A stretch of DNA of 64,000 nucleotides from Absidia repens (GCA_002105175.1 MCGE01000018.1:434001-498000); one strand, 5' to 3'; positions 16,407-30,082 are shown, numbered from the stretch's first letter. Translations and numbers: made by a program. Notes: generated from the sequence alone by a model not told the origin.

Positions 16407-19285
16407 CTAATTGGGGGTTTTGTCGATATCCTTTTCCATAGAGTCGATGACATCTTGTACTTGCTGTTTCCAATGATCACCTTTCTTTTCCACGACTTGT
16501 TCCTTGCTTTCACAGGAGTCTTCTACAACAATATGATGCCCTTCGTCCCATACATTGATTCTGTCATGTTGTGAAGAGAGTTCCTCGGAGCGCTGTCGCT
16601 TTGTAGTGAATAAATTACGTAAAGGAGAAGCGGAGTCACTTGAAGTAGCAGGGACTGAAGATACATTTCCACTGATACTGCCATCATCTGTGGTTGCAGT
16701 ATTTTCATTGCTGTGATCTTTGTTGTTGTTTCGATGAAGCCATCCTCGGAAGCTGGAGACACTGTGCTCGTTCTTTTCCGCATTGCTGTTGCTGTTGTTG
16801 CCTGATGGTGATGAAATTCCGGTTATACGAGGATTGACAGGTTCTAGGAATCGAATACTCTGAGGTTCCAACATGTTGTTGTCGTTTTCATCATCGCCTC
16901 CGGGTAAAAAGTCCTCCTCTGCAAAGTCATCATCATCGTCATTGGTATCGTTGTGTGCCAAAGAATGGTTATATTTTTGATTGTGCATGTCAATAGCTGA
17001 GTGATCGTTTCCGGTATTTGCGTTGAGCATTTGACCAGGTTCATTTGATAGTTGTTGCTTTTGAGCCGCTTCCATACGTTCTTGTTGTTGCAAAGTGTTG
17101 ATGATTGTGTTACGTTCGACTTCGGTCATACCTTCGTGATAGCTATGTCGACTACGTCGGTCGTCATCACCACTCTTGCGGCCTAGTTGCTGACCGAATT
17201 GAATTTTTGGGAGACGTAGGACTTGATTACTGCCGGTGCTTGTAATGGACAATGTTCGAGTACGGATACGATTGCCAATCTTGAATAGCGGAATAGTTGT
17301 ACCATGCACCAATGTAGAAGACAAAACAATAAATAAAACCACAGGCGTAATCAGTTCAATAGAGATGTGTGTAGGCTGTCCTTCATAGATTTCTTCCAGT
17401 TCTTCTTTTGCAATCATACAGATAAACACAGCGCCACACCCAATAGGACCGAAGTGCCCAGAGAAGATAGCTTCACGATATGTCTTCATTGCCGGCATAA
17501 ATGGTTTCAAAGCGATGACGATTGGCAGTCGACGGAAGAGTAAAATTAAGATGGCAATGACTACCAGACGCCATGGTGATAATCCAATCGCAGCGTTTCC
17601 AAATTCTGACCAAGGCTAGAGCAATAGAATAAAAAAGATGCACTATACCATCAATACCACGTGGTTTTTTCTAATGGGTTATTCCCTTCCTATTTCCTTT
17701 CATGCACTTACAATAATAGCACCAATATAAACAAATACAGCGAGATTGAGCATCATATCGATAACATCTTGAAAATGAGCGTCTTCAGTTTCCTTGCGAA
17801 ACCATTCATCCCAAGAGAAGGCATTTCCAGCAACAAAACAAGCCAAGACATCATCACTACCAGAAAAGCCAGTCATGCTCATCAGGAATAACTATAAATA
17901 ACAATGGGGGTATATTAATTGGATATGTAAATTTGCATTCAAAAAATAAAAATAAAAATAAAAAAAAAAACTGGAAGCGGAACTTACGGCAAGGGCAATA
18001 CCAAAAGACAGGAAAGACGGCTTGTCAATCAGGTGCCTAAAAAGGAAATAATATGACATGTGAGTACAGTGCAACCGAAAAAAAAATAGTACTTACTTTT
18101 TTTCGGACCATTGTAATAATTTGCATGCCACCCAACCCACAACAGCGCCAATTACACAGGAAAGGAGAATTTGAAAGAGCAAAGTAATATATATCCATTT
18201 CCCGATAGCAGATCCAACCGATTCTTCATTGATTAAAAAGAGAGCCAGAAACAAAAAGGGGAAACCCATTCCGTCGTTTGCACCACTAAAACAGGTTAAA
18301 GTCGGTGAGTAAAAAAGAATGACGGCAAATGATGTTGAATGATGACAATTTGATTTATTTACCTTTCCGCAGATAATGCATTCCGAATATGTGCAGGTAC
18401 ATGTTTTTCAGCAAATCGACCTTTGACGACGGAATTAGCTAAGATCTACGAAGAAGGAGAATAAAAAGATTAAGTAAACATATCAAAATAGCAATATGTT
18501 TCATCATTGAATATCATTTCCCCGTAATAAACAACTTACAGGATCAGTGGGACACACACACGATGCAATCACAAGAGCATGTAACTATAAGAAGAATATT
18601 TAGAAGATCAAGAAAAACGTATTAGTACAGTAACACTCTAATCAGTACAAATAAATAAATAAGTAAATAAACTTACATAGTCAAGAGGAGGAATCAATGC
18701 CCAAATGAATAAACCACTGACCAACCACATGAAAATCATGATTGGGAGCAAAAGCATAAACATGGTTCGCCATTCTTTTTTCAAATAATGCCTAAAATTA
18801 AAATGCAGTAAAGTAATATAAGTAAAGAAAATGGATAAAGATTTTCCATTGATGCTTGCTTACTTTGGAAGTTCAATACCAACAGCCATCACCTAAAGAA
18901 AAAATTAAAGAAGAATGCGGTTAATTTACGTGGGTAAAAGTGGTAAATAATGTAGTAGTTTGTCATACTTGAATGGCAATCACACACCGTGTAAGCTCCT
19001 TGGTAATGGTATCAGGGTTTTGCCAACTATAAGGATTAAATCCATTGGATACCAATGGCCCGGCTATGATTCCAACAATAAGCGCAACGACTATGATTTG
19101 AAGAGGGGTTCAGTGTATATATAATATAAGGACGTATAGTATGAATTTTACTTACAGGCTTCAGAAAGAAACATGCGTTCCTTTACAAACATAGACACAT
19201 AGCCATAGAATAAGATGACCCCACTGAGAATTGCTATCCCTATAGTGAAATCCGAGAATTCCCCTGGTATAACAGTAACAGACAT
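16407..19285 (-). CDS. nha1: Plasma-membrane Na+/H+ antiporter, Nha1/Sod2 type
   Basis: Ten exons on the minus strand: 19285-19156, 19090-18969, 18892-18864, 18791-18677, 18584-18540, 18445-18363, 18285-18097, 18036-17988, 17891-17712, 17615-16407; 2151 nt, 716 residues, all introns GT-AG. About a dozen hydrophobic segments span residues 1-395. Fungal CPA1 hallmarks are visible: GPLVSNGFNPYSW, VMAVGIELPKHYL, CVCPTDPILANSVVKGRFAE, GANDGMGFPF (near 176-185), SGSDDVLACFVAGNAFSWD (DD near 267-268, proposed cation-binding aspartates) and FSGHFGPIG. The C-terminal ~320 residues are a hydrophilic cytoplasmic tail rich in Asn, Ser, Asp and Glu. The protein exchanges Na+/Li+/K+ for protons for salt and pH tolerance. 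The start is the ATG at 19285, just ahead of the first membrane span. Confidence 0.93.
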
Positions 19286-20624
19286 ATTCGACGAAAAGAC
19301 AGTTCCAAGGAGAGGTTGATCAAGCGATAATGGTTACAAATGATAGACAATAGAGATCCAGCAAACTGTATATAAGAATAGGTTTATAAAGAATATACAA
19401 TATATAGTAAATTCTTTAAAGTTCAAATCAATGAAGGTCTGATTCAATCGAATAGAAAACAAAGAAGGAAAAGAAAGAAGAGAAAGAAAAAAAAAAACGA
19501 CCTAAAGCCAACTGGAAAACTTTTTTGAGCGGGAATTTTAAACTCAGTAGTCACACAAAGGTTCAAAAAAAAGTGACGATTTTCATAGATCAATGCAGTT
19601 TTCAACTTTCAGAAGATAATGTACAGTACAATACAGCTTTATTATACATATTCAGCTCATTTTATCATAAACAACGTTGTGCGAGTTTGTATTATCATTT
19701 TGATCTTTATATTGATGGCCCTTGACCTGACTTAGTTTCTGATTTTTTTTTCCTTTCGATTTCTGTCAACCATTAGTATCACCGCTTAATCGGAACTTGT
19801 ACTATCGTAGATAACGAATCACAGGCACAATTTTGTGCGAAGCAACACCGTAGCATCTCCTTTTTTTCTTCTTCCTGCGGGTGATCTTAAACTCCACTTT
19901 TTCAAAAAAAATAATTATATTAGATATACGGAACTTAGTTCTAGACTTAAAGGCATTGATCGGAGTTTCCCCTTTCCACCGATTCCAAAAAAGGGGGAAA
20001 AGCTGGGGTTGCCAACAAAGTGTCCCACTGTTTCAGTTGAATATCCCATTTCTGACTCTTTTTAATATTTTCACCATCTTACATACCAACAAAAAATTTC
20101 TATAAAAAGAAAAAAGATTTGATTTACAAGAAAATATTCTTTATGGTATTTGATCAAACCAATCACATCATTTTCGGAGAATGGTTATAAGATCATGAAG
20201 GAAAACCAAATCATCACTGTTCCAAAGTCGATATGTACAAGTGCTCACTAAAATTCCAAAACTTACTTTATTGGAGATGATCCATCTTTTCCAAATTTGG
20301 CACCTCAGACACCTTTGTGTCCATTGTTCCTGCACTGTACTAATGATTCCCTTGCAAATATCTACTTCTATGGCTTCCCTAATTATATACTCGTCTGCTG
20401 TCGTCAGTTCCACCGCTACATACAACCCGTCATACATGGCTATATTTTTCCTGTCCCCCCCCGAATAGCATCCCCACAATCCATCAAACCAAGTAGTACA
20501 CATACAAATACGCATAAAAAATTACATCTTTATTTCAAGTCAATCAGTCAATAATAATAATGAGAATAATAAGGGTAGCTAATAACTAAATAAGATAACT
20601 AAAGTATTAAACTATAAATAATAT
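19286..20624. other. Intergenic; no gene seen
   Basis: About 1.3 kb between the antiporter start and the 3' end of the Lon gene. Short frames on both strands (for example 20168-20515) lack recognisable domains, splice support or biased composition. An imperfect palindrome of the form TTTCCCC...GGGGGAAA lies near 19966-20002. Confidence 0.55.
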
Positions 20625-23600
20625 CTATAAATGACTTTCGTACGATCTAGTGGTCCATTTTTCTTTGTCGCTAATAATTAATGCTGCATCCAATACGTCC
20701 CACATTGTTTTTGCATATACAAATTCGATATCTTTTTGCACACGTTCAGGCACGTCCTGCTTCACATCTTTTCGATTGCGATAAGGAAGAATGATTTTTT
20801 TAATTCCAGCCCGATGAGCAGAAATTACCTTTTCCTTGATTCCACCTACTGGTAATATCTGACCACGTAAAGATATTTCACCGGTCATAGCAGTAGTCGA
20901 TGGTACATGACACGTAGAAAACAGCGATACCAGGGACGTGACCAAAGTGACACCTGTGTTATCCAAAAAGCAATAATAATCAATGAGAGCTCATTCTTGA
21001 TTTTATATTTTGTTTACCTGCGCTGGGACCATCCTTCGGCAATGCACCCATAGGGAAATGGACATGAATATCATATTTTTCGACAATGTTTTGATCATTC
21101 GACGAAGCGATTTTCAGTGCGTAAGCATGAGATTTGACCCAAGTCAAGGCGATTTGCGCAGATTCTTTAATAACATCACCCAATGAACCTATCAATACAA
21201 CAATTAAAGTTAATATTAACCATATCTCTTCCCTACCTCGCTTTCTCTCTCTCCGTTTGTTTTCCTTCTCTTCCCTCCTTTCTTACCTGTCAGCTGAAGT
21301 TTCCCTTCTCCGGGCATTTTGGACGTTTCCACAAAAAGTATACTTCCATTTCCAGATCCACTGTATGCAAGGCCAGTAACCACTCCTGGTACTGGACTAC
21401 GCTCCGCCAGTTCTTTTTCGAATTTCACAATCTGACTCATCATTGAGAAGAAAAATAAAATATCAATGAGTAGCTGGTCATCATCTATTCAATTGTATCT
21501 TGAATTATTTTCAATCCCCCCCCTAAAAAACACCCTTACCCCAAGAATATCTTCCAAATCTTGCAAATCTACTTTTGGGTTGTAATTGTGTTCCTTTCCA
21601 GATTCGCGTAGTTCAGCGAAAGCCACGCATTTTGCCCGGACCACCGACCCTAGGGTTCTCTCCAAAGTACGGACACCACTTTCACGAGTATAGTTTTCAG
21701 CCAATTTGAGCAATACTTGGTCATCCATTTGAACTTGATCAGGTTTCAATCCATGTGCTACCGTTTGCTTAGGTAAGAGATGCGCTTTAGCAATATGTAG
21801 CTTTTCTTCAAAGGTATAGCCATTCAAATGGATTATTTCCATTCGATCCAGCAGAGGTTCAGGTATTGTGTCCACAGTATTCGCCGTCGCAATAAACAAA
21901 ATATTGGATAAGTCAAAGTCGATATTGAGATAATGGTCAGAAAAGGTGTCGTTCTGTTCCGGGTCCAGTACTTCCAGTAAAGCCGCCGCTGGGTCACCAT
22001 GATGAGCTGAATGCACAAGTTTGTCAACTTCATCTATATTGACATCATTATAACATCATATTATTAATTGTACTGTTAGTTGTTCGTTTTTCAAGACGGT
22101 ATTACCTAGTAAAACTACAGGATTGTTCACACCCACTTTGCGTAGTCCTTGAATAATCAAACCAGGCATGGCACCTACATATGTACGACGATGTCCCCTA
22201 CACAAATAAAATAAGAATGAAATTAAGTTAGATTCCTTGTAATCTGTATATATTTTTATTTATTTTTTATTTGAGCACTACCTCATATCAGCTTCATCCC
22301 TAACACCGCCCAAAGAGATCCGATGAAACTTCCTAGACAATGCAACCGCAATGGACTTGCAGAACGAAGTTTTCCCGACACCCGGCTAAATAAAAATAAT
22401 GTGTCGAGGAGAATATTAATGTTTTCATATTGCATTCTCGTATGTGTGATGAATGGTAAAACTTACAGGTCCAACAAAACAAATAATAGGAGACTTGAGA
22501 TCACCTTTGATTTTAACCACTGACAGATATTCGATAATGCGCTTCTTGACATGGTCCAATCTAACAATAAAAAAATAGTTTCAAGTTACTTTTTTTTTTT
22601 TTTTTTTTTTTCAAATCATGCAATCTCCATATTCCAGCTCCTTTTTGTTTTATTTTTTTTTTCTTACCCGAAATGATCGCCATCTAGTTGTAGTTTTGCC
22701 CGGCCAATATCCACTATTTCATCCGACTTTTTATTCCACGGTAGATCAGCAATCAAATCCAAATAATTGCGAGCCACAGACCATTCATTTGAGGAAGATT
22801 GAAGTTTTTTGATTCGTTTCAATTCACGTAGAGCAATGATTTCTGCGTCTTTGGGTAAATGGGCATTATCCAATCGCTTCGCCAGCTGAGTCATTTCATC
22901 TTCATCCTTGCCGCCAGAAAAAGCATCAGATTCGCCTAATTCCTGCTTGATAGCATCGAGCTTTTTGTAAATGCAAGAGGTGGATAAGTATGAGATATAT
23001 TCATTGATTTTTCTTTTTGAGATAGTTGTCGGGATTTTCTGGTTTGAATATTACCTGTTGTCGTAAGTAAAATTCCCGTTGTTTCTTGTTGAGTTTCCCT
23101 TCAATGTTAGAGTGGATCTGCTCACTAATCTTGAAAATGTGGAGCTGTCTTGTCATCCATTCAGAGCCATGGCCTAACCGTTCCTTGACCGACATCGTGG
23201 AGAGCATCAGCAGTTTCTCATCATGAGATGTTTCGATCACCGACACCATCAAATCCGCAAGATCCAAAGGAGACACGTTGTCAATCATTTTAGAGAGTTG
23301 TGTTGTCAGAGATTCAGGCAGGTGTAGTTGGCGCATTCTAGAGAGAAATTCCTTGGAAAGAGCACGGAAGGCAACCAATTCGTCAGTGGCATCGTCCAGT
23401 TCTTGGGTGGTTGGAGCTTTAATGTAGGAAACTTTGGCCAAGGTTGAATCAGTCGAGTTCTGGGCACTGGAAGATGGGAATAATAATTGATCCACTTTGC
23501 ACCGTAAAACGCCCTCCACAGTGACTGTATATGAATCCACACCAAACCGTTGGACCTGGAGAATACGAGCAACACACCCATAGTCATGAAGCAAATCCCT

Positions 23601-23911
23601 TTCATTTGATATCGGAAGTTGATCGTCTGTCATTGTCGATGAAGTAGTTGGCAGGTTTGTTTCTGATGGTGTTTCCTTCGAGGCTTTTCTTTCAGTGACG
23701 TTGATATCGGGTTGATTTGAAGTGGGCTTTGCGAATATTTTAAAGGCACACATACGAGGTACATGGGTTTTCGTTGTTCTGTCAGCTTGGAATGTATTCG
23801 CGTCATGGCAGTAACATCTTTTCCCTTCAGTGTCAATTTCAGCACCACCAAAGGTAAAAGTACCTTGTTTGCAAGCGATACTACCAAAAGTGAATTGGGT
23901 AAGTCCACCAT
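20625..23911 (-). CDS. Peroxisomal Lon protease (LONP2/Pln type), one-base frameshift in exon 1
   Basis: Nine exons: 23911-23055, 22960-22668, 22560-22467, 22385-22282, 22197-22106, 22033-21540, 21431-21287, 21188-21018, 20953-20625. The sum, 2579 nt, is one base short of 860 codons. The deficit is in exon 1: [11 protein letters not shown]...LVCVPLK is in one frame and [15 protein letters not shown] in the next, with an AAAA run near 23735-23745 between them. Order: Lon N-domain; coiled linker with [20 protein letters not shown]+ with Walker A GPPGVGKT (near 415), Walker B LLDEVDK and sensor ATAN; and a protease domain with DGPSAG (Ser near 749) and [11 protein letters not shown] (Lys near 792). 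The C-terminus SHL is a peroxisomal targeting signal 1 variant, so it should degrade damaged matrix proteins. The frameshift is more likely a base-calling error than decay because every other exon is intact. Confidence 0.9.
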
Positions 23912-24968
23912 TTGATTTGAATATAAAAAAGAAAAAGAAAATAAAGTGGTAGATTACAAAAAGAATAGTTGTAGTGATGGAATTTTTAAAAGCAAGCTTT
24001 TAAAACACCGTTGTTTTTTCATTGGTTTATGGAGCATGATACACCTTTTGGACAGCACCATAGTACCAAAATATCGACAACCCTTAGATGCTAGTAAATG
24101 TCGAGAATTAATGACATATTACATTGACCCTCTTCACACATAATTTAAAAAAAAATGTTAGTCTCGGTGAAAAGCAAACTCCGTTCCATTCATATTTGCA
24201 TACTTTGGCAATTTCCTGCATTCCTGCTTGCTTATGGTATTTGCAATACCATGTTTTCACGCATACCTAGCCATGAAGATAAAAAGCGCATCAAAATATT
24301 TGACATTCAGAATTTTGCAGAAGAATGCATCGATGGAAATTTAGCAAAGGATGAGAAGCTCTATGATATGGTGACCAGGCGTTGTAGTAGAAACTTCAAA
24401 TTCAGTGTTACCAGTTGACACGTCTCGTTCCTTCCATTTTTTTTGTGACATTCACTTCAATGATCGTAATGAAACAATAAGCAATAGAGATAAATCCATA
24501 ACTGTGAAGATCAATCTTTTTAGTAAATGCGAGGCAGGTAATAAATTCAATCGCCCGGACCTTAAAATAATTATCTCATCAATGCTGCTGCCTGTCGATA
24601 TGATCAGTATTCTATGCAGTTAATATGACATAGCAAAGTTCCCTACACTACCAGCATCTAATTCCCACTCTATTGCTGGCATATATTTTCCACGTGTGGT
24701 CCTCATCCATACCCTACTAGATTCATTATTTGCTGCAGTGGAAAATATATAAAATGGTTGTGATATATGTATAAAAAATAGGATCGGCAGATATATTTAT
24801 TTTTATTCAATGATAATAATGATAAAAAAATTCTAATCAAACTACAAACAATATGAGGAGGGTATATTAAAGAGTCATTGTAATATAAATGTGTAAGGGA
24901 TAAATAACGTAAGGGTAAAATGGTTAACTAGGCTATTGGTAAGGACAAGGGATGGGAGGGTATGATGT
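23912..24968. other. Intergenic with two weak plus-strand frames
   Basis: Frames at 23946-24143 (65 codons, with GLWSMIHLLDSTIVPKYRQ) and 24155-24418 (87 codons) lie in tandem on the plus strand and read more protein-like than chance frames, but neither matches a family I know and the first begins only 35 bp from the divergent Lon start. They could be a decayed or fast-evolving gene. The rest is AT-rich; a CACGTG box lies near 24691. Confidence 0.35.
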
Positions 24969-27640
24969 CTATTTGTTTGCTCCGCCAAAGTGATGATGAG
25001 TTGACAAGGAGGGATTAACTGCGAGCTTCCATCGTTTCCTTAAAGATGTATCAGACTTGTTGCTGTTCGATATTATTTCGTTTGGTATCATAAATCGTCT
25101 TGCTTTGCGAAGTTCCCGGCAAACTTCTCTTCGTCGGTCTAAATCTTCGCTGTTCACATCCGTCAAAGATCCATATCGCCGAAATGCATCCTATATATTA
25201 CAACAAAACACTCTTAGTAATGTTTTAAGCCGATCATTGATACACAGAGTACTTACATCCATTAGCATTTGACAGTCAATAATTCGTTTTGGGAAGTTCT
25301 TTTTTGGAAATAAGAAATGCATGTCAGTATCATTATAATTCACTATAATCATTCGTCACCCCACAATCAACTACCTGAATCACTTGAAATATTTCCAAAG
25401 GATCGTTTAAACCTTGGATGATAGGTTCTGACATTTTGAATAAAGCCAGTGCAATACGGAAGAGAACGCCGGATCCCTCACTAAAATATATATATAAAAA
25501 AAAATTAGAATCATAATAGCTTTTCTACCAGGCTATGGCTATTCATATACTTACTAAAAGAAACAATCCCAAACACGAAGTACAGTCTAATCGCCCCAAA
25601 AATATTTTGTTTAGTAATTCAATCCATCCCATTCCTTTTCTTTTTGTTCTAAACTTACTTCAGTAGGTAAAATATTGATAAAAAGAGTGAGAAACCAGTG
25701 ACTTGTCACCAAAGTGATAGTGGGCATAGACACGCCATCCGCTTCTGCTTCCCAAAACGTCTTGTCTGTCATTTTATACCATAGTTGAGGCATACGTTCA
25801 TAAAGAAGCATCATTAAAACCGCTTGATCAATACTTGCACCTTCCATAGTGACATCGTAGACACCCGCAGGTAATATTGTTTGAGCAATTGTCGCTAGGC
25901 ACCAGAATGTTTCTTCTTCTTTCAAAAACAAAAGTAGCATTCCCACCAAGTAGTTCAATGATTGACAGTAGCCTACAGAAGGACAATATACCGAGAATGC
26001 TGAAAGGACGCGTCTTAAGACATCGATGGCTGGTGGCTTTGGCGTTTCCGTCGGCGATGATCCATCACTATTCGTATTTGTTGTTTGAGTTGATGCAGCC
26101 GCTGCTTTGCTGAATTGGATGTTGTCTGGGAAGGTACGATGGAGGTCACGTTCAATCAGGTCGGCGAATTCGTTTTCATCACCCATTTCTTGAGCCCTTT
26201 TCAAAAACTTTTCATACACACCAGGGTTGGCATCCATTTTCGCTTCAGCACCACTATAGTGGAACCATACGCGACCGCGTAAATGAGATGGCACTCCCTT
26301 TCGAATATATCGTTTGACTAAAAGTGTGCATTCAGAACGATTAAAACATAGAAATAAAACCGGTTAGTGATTTAACTTCTGAGTAACATCCTTCGTCCCC
26401 CCCTTTTTTTTCGATTTCTTACCTTGAGCACATCGGTCAGGTAATTTTGATTCATTTTCATCCAAAAGTTGTTGCCATCGTAAAAGTCGTCGGTCCAAGA
26501 TAGGTTGATAGAATTTTTCAAAGTCATGGTATGTCTCCAGTGTAATCCATTGCGATGCCTTTTGAAAACCATGCCGATCACTATAATAGAATGATATATT
26601 ATACATGTCAATCTTGTCTTGTTTCTTTTTTTTTTTTTCCGTTAACGAATTAAATTAAGACAAAACAATAACTAAATAAAAGTAACTTACAGTTCAGTAT
26701 CTTGATCCATAATGACAGTAGCCGAAGGTGCAAACCGCATAATTTCATGTAGCTGATCATCACGGTATAGTCTTGGTCCATGGTGGTGTAGCTGAGCCAG
26801 TCGCTTAAACAAAGAAGGGTGTTTGTTGTAGTCATCGATTGATTTTTCCTTTCTTGGCAGTAATTTCGAAACCACCGAAGAAACAGCACTGTCTTCATCT
26901 TGAGGAGATGTCATTGATGAGGGATTGGCTTGGTGTTGTGTGTTGAGTGAGGGTGGCAGCCACGGTGTTGGTTGCGCAATATCATCTGATGTTGAATTTG
27001 GTGATGTGGCTAAGGCCGAAGACAAGGAAGAAGTATTGGAGTGGGGTGTCGATATATCATCCTTTGGTGATAATGATGGGGTAATATCCTCCTTAATCTG
27101 TTGTTGCTGCTGCTGTTGCTGTTGTTGTTGTTGCTGAGAAAGATGAGACGAAGGTCGGATTGCACGTCGAATTAGCACGCCTTCTAAAATAGCGCCAGTA
27201 TCACCACCTTTGTTGGTTGTCGTTGCTGAGTTGGTGTTGATATGAAGTGATGGTGACGATATGACAGAAGTTGAAGAGCTGTTATTACTGGTTCGAGTTC
27301 TAGTGTTGTTATCAACTGTGAGGTACATATCATTATTGTCAGGTTGGTTGCTGTTGTCACTGTCATTGCCATCATCATCATCGATATCGGTATGTATTGG
27401 CCTGTGTACTGATAATGTCCGTGATTGATAAGAAGAGTTGACGTTCAGTTTGTTGTGATTGTATGAATGCACAAAGCTATCAGAGCGTTGTCGACGTATA
27501 GAATCCGCATAAACCGAGACGACTTTCGGAGCGTATTGAGATCGAGGCATGCTGCCAACGTCATCCTCAGAAGAAATTTTCCTTATTGTAAAATGATGGG
27601 AATGCAATTTCTCAACCTTTTCCTTGGATGTCAAGGTCAT
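24969..27640 (-). CDS. TBC-domain Rab GTPase-activating protein
   Basis: Seven exons: 27640-26691, 26580-26423, 26317-25659, 25586-25555, 25480-25375, 25298-25257, 25190-24969; 2169 nt, 722 residues. The first ~300 residues are disordered and Ser/Asn/Asp-rich, with a poly-Gln tract of about 13 residues (27075-27135). The TBC domain (about 370-650) starts at KGVPSHLRGRVW. It has the arginine finger motif IxxDxxR as IERDLHRTF and the glutamine finger as GYCQSLNYL, so it should be catalytically active on a Rab protein and control vesicle traffic. It ends with RVWDCFFYEGSGVLF. The ATG at 27640 is chosen over the in-frame ATG at 27913 because the intervening sequence is Phe/Lys-rich and looks like leader. 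Target Rab unknown. Confidence 0.88.
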
Positions 27641-28078
27641 GGTGGATAATAAAATTAAAAAGAAAGAAAATGGAAAAGTCGCCTGCTGTCTCCCAAAAAA
27701 AAAAAAAAAGGTCCGCGGCGTTTCAACTTTGATTCCTAAAATGTCCATCGTCCCGTTGTATGGGGCAATGAGGTCCCCACTCCACTCATTCCGCGTAGTG
27801 CTATATATACAACACATATTAAAAAAATCAGGTACCACTTTTATATCATCATAATATTTATTTTGTTTACTACTTTTTTTTTTAATGAATTCGAAATTGT
27901 TTGTGTTGCTCAACTTTGATCATCGACCAGTTGACCAATGGTTAACTACCCTTAAAAATATTTAAACAACGACATCCCCATTTTCTCACTTAATTTTCTC
28001 TTTTTTTTTTTTTTTTTCTTTCCTTTGTGTTTACTTTTATTTTTATTTCGCAACGATTGAACTTCAACGCAAAAGGTT
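27641..28078. promoter_or_regulatory. Shared divergent promoter region of the TBC and MET30-like genes
   Basis: About 440 bp separate the two divergent start codons. It contains a long A run near 27697-27709 and a T run near 27999-28017, just ahead of the plus-strand gene. No specific operator is assigned. Confidence 0.45.
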
Positions 28079-30082
28079 ATGAAAGTCAAGGAAAAGCAAG
28101 ACGATATGGAGGATGGTCAACCACCCTCAATTCATGGTTTTTTATCTCGACATATACCACCTCAAGTTTCCACTACTCGAAAATTGTGTTATCGACATCG
28201 ACCCGATTTGATCAAAAAGCGTATGCCTGACTCGTTTGATTTTAACTTGGTGCAGAAGGTAAAACACAGAAGCGCAAGCGCAACAAAAATGTATTAAACA
28301 GACGCTTTGAATATGGCACTAACTAACATAATATCTATTTGCCTTTGTGAAAACTAGCAAATGGAGGAACTTGGTACAAATGATAGAGCTGCTATTACTC
28401 ATATTTGGTCTCTCTTCTCCGCTGCGCCTGCTGATCAACGAATGCTTATACTCAAGGGTCTGCTATCCACCTGTTGTATGCCGCAACTCTCGTTTTTGCA
28501 CGATGAAATCAAGCCACTCCTCCGTATCGACTTTGTATCTATTTTGCCTCAAGAAATTTCGCTGCAAATCTTCTCGTACATGGACGCCAAGTCGCTTTGT
28601 AATGCAGCTCAGGTATCTCGCTCTTGGAGCTTTTTGGCTGATGATGATACACTTTGGCACCGTATGTGTGAACAACACATTGACAAGAAATGCACCAAAT
28701 GTGGATGGGGATTACCATTATTGGATAAAAAACGACAAACGACACGAAAACGATCCTTCAACACTACACAAACACACCTCTTACCATCAGCATCTGGTTC
28801 TTCTACGGACTCTCCTCTTCGGACACCCTGTGGTCCTACTACATATCATGACAACTCATCGTTACCAACCAATGACGACACTGCTAGCAACAACAGTAAA
28901 CGAATTAAAGTAGGATCGTCCTCGTCATTCGATTCATTCGACAACGACAGCTCATTAAAACCTCCCCCAACAACAACATCTGGCGTGATCCTTCGACGTC
29001 GTCCTTGGAAAGAAGTTTATAGTGAACGACTTATGGTAGAGCGTAATTGGCGTAACAACAAATACAACATACGGATTCTTAGTGGTCACACCGATGGCGT
29101 GATGTGTGTCCAGTTTTGCGACTCAAGCAATGTGGTGATGACTGGATCCTACGATAAGACTATTCGAATTTGGAATTTGGAAACAGGTGCTTTGATACGG
29201 GTGCTCAAAGGTCATACTCGATGCGTCAGGGCATTGCAATTCGACGAAGCGAAATTGGTGACGGGGGCGATGGACAACACGCTGAAAATTTGGAATTGGC
29301 ATACGGGCGAATGCATTCGGACATTGGAGGGTCATACAGGTGGCGTACTCAGCGTAGACTTTGATTGTCACTTGATGGCATCGGGAAGCGTAGACCAAAC
29401 GATTAGGGTGTGGAACTTTTCCAAAGGTGAATGCTATACACTGACTGGACATACGGAATGGGTCAATTCTGTGAGACTTTGCCAACAAAATAGACTGGTG
29501 TCTGGCAGTGATGATTCAACGGTGCGTCTCTGGGATCTTCAAACTCGTACATGTATCCGTGAATTCAAAGGCCATGTTGGCCAAGTGCAAATCGCCATAC
29601 CAAGTCCCAAAAATTTCACACACCGACTTTTGGACAAAGAAATCACGATTGATACAATGCAACGTAGATCAAATGGATTCCGACCTGGATGTGAAACCGC
29701 CTCAACAACAAGCAATTCTTCTCGAAAAGCGGTGGATGACAAATCAGCGACAGCAACACAAGCGATACTTTCAGATGCCCCTCTTATTATGACTGGATCA
29801 CTGGACAACACAGTGAAGCAATGGGATTTGAACTCTGGTGAATGTGTACGAACGCTTTTTGGTCATGTGGAAGGTGTTTGGGGATTGGCTTACGATACTC
29901 TGCGGGTGGTTAGTGGATCGCACGATAAGACCATTCGCGTGTGGGATATGGACAGTGGAAGGTGTATGCATGCTTTGGAAGGCCACAATGGACCGGTTAC
30001 CGCTATTGCTCTAGGTGATACCAAGATCATATCAGCGTCGGATGATGGTGATGTTAGAATTTGGGACTATGGTGTGCATTGA
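28079..30082 (+). CDS. MET30: Met30/SconB-type F-box WD40 protein (SCF E3 ligase substrate receptor)
   Basis: Two exons, 28079-28258 and 28358-30082; 634 residues. The N-terminal block HIWSLFSAAPADQRMLILKG precedes an F-box (about 118-166; ILPQEISLQIFSYMDAKSLC). The stretch after it, MCEQHIDKKCTKCGWGLPLL, is a signature of fungal Met30/SconB. After a Ser-rich disordered spacer, seven WD repeats (about 290-632) follow, with an insertion of about 65 residues after the fifth, as in the family. The F-box recruits Skp1 and the propeller binds substrates; known orthologues ubiquitinate the sulfur-assimilation activator (Met4/CYS3 type) and regulate the cell cycle. The start at 28079 follows a T-rich leader. 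Confidence 0.92.

Noticed and set aside
20168..20515. 115-codon minus-strand frame downstream of Lon
   Set aside because: Overlapped by frames on the other strand, no domain and no splice context. It may be 3' flanking sequence of Lon.
27467..27854. Plus-strand frames opposite the TBC gene 5' end
   Set aside because: They are antisense to the coding exon and its T-rich leader.
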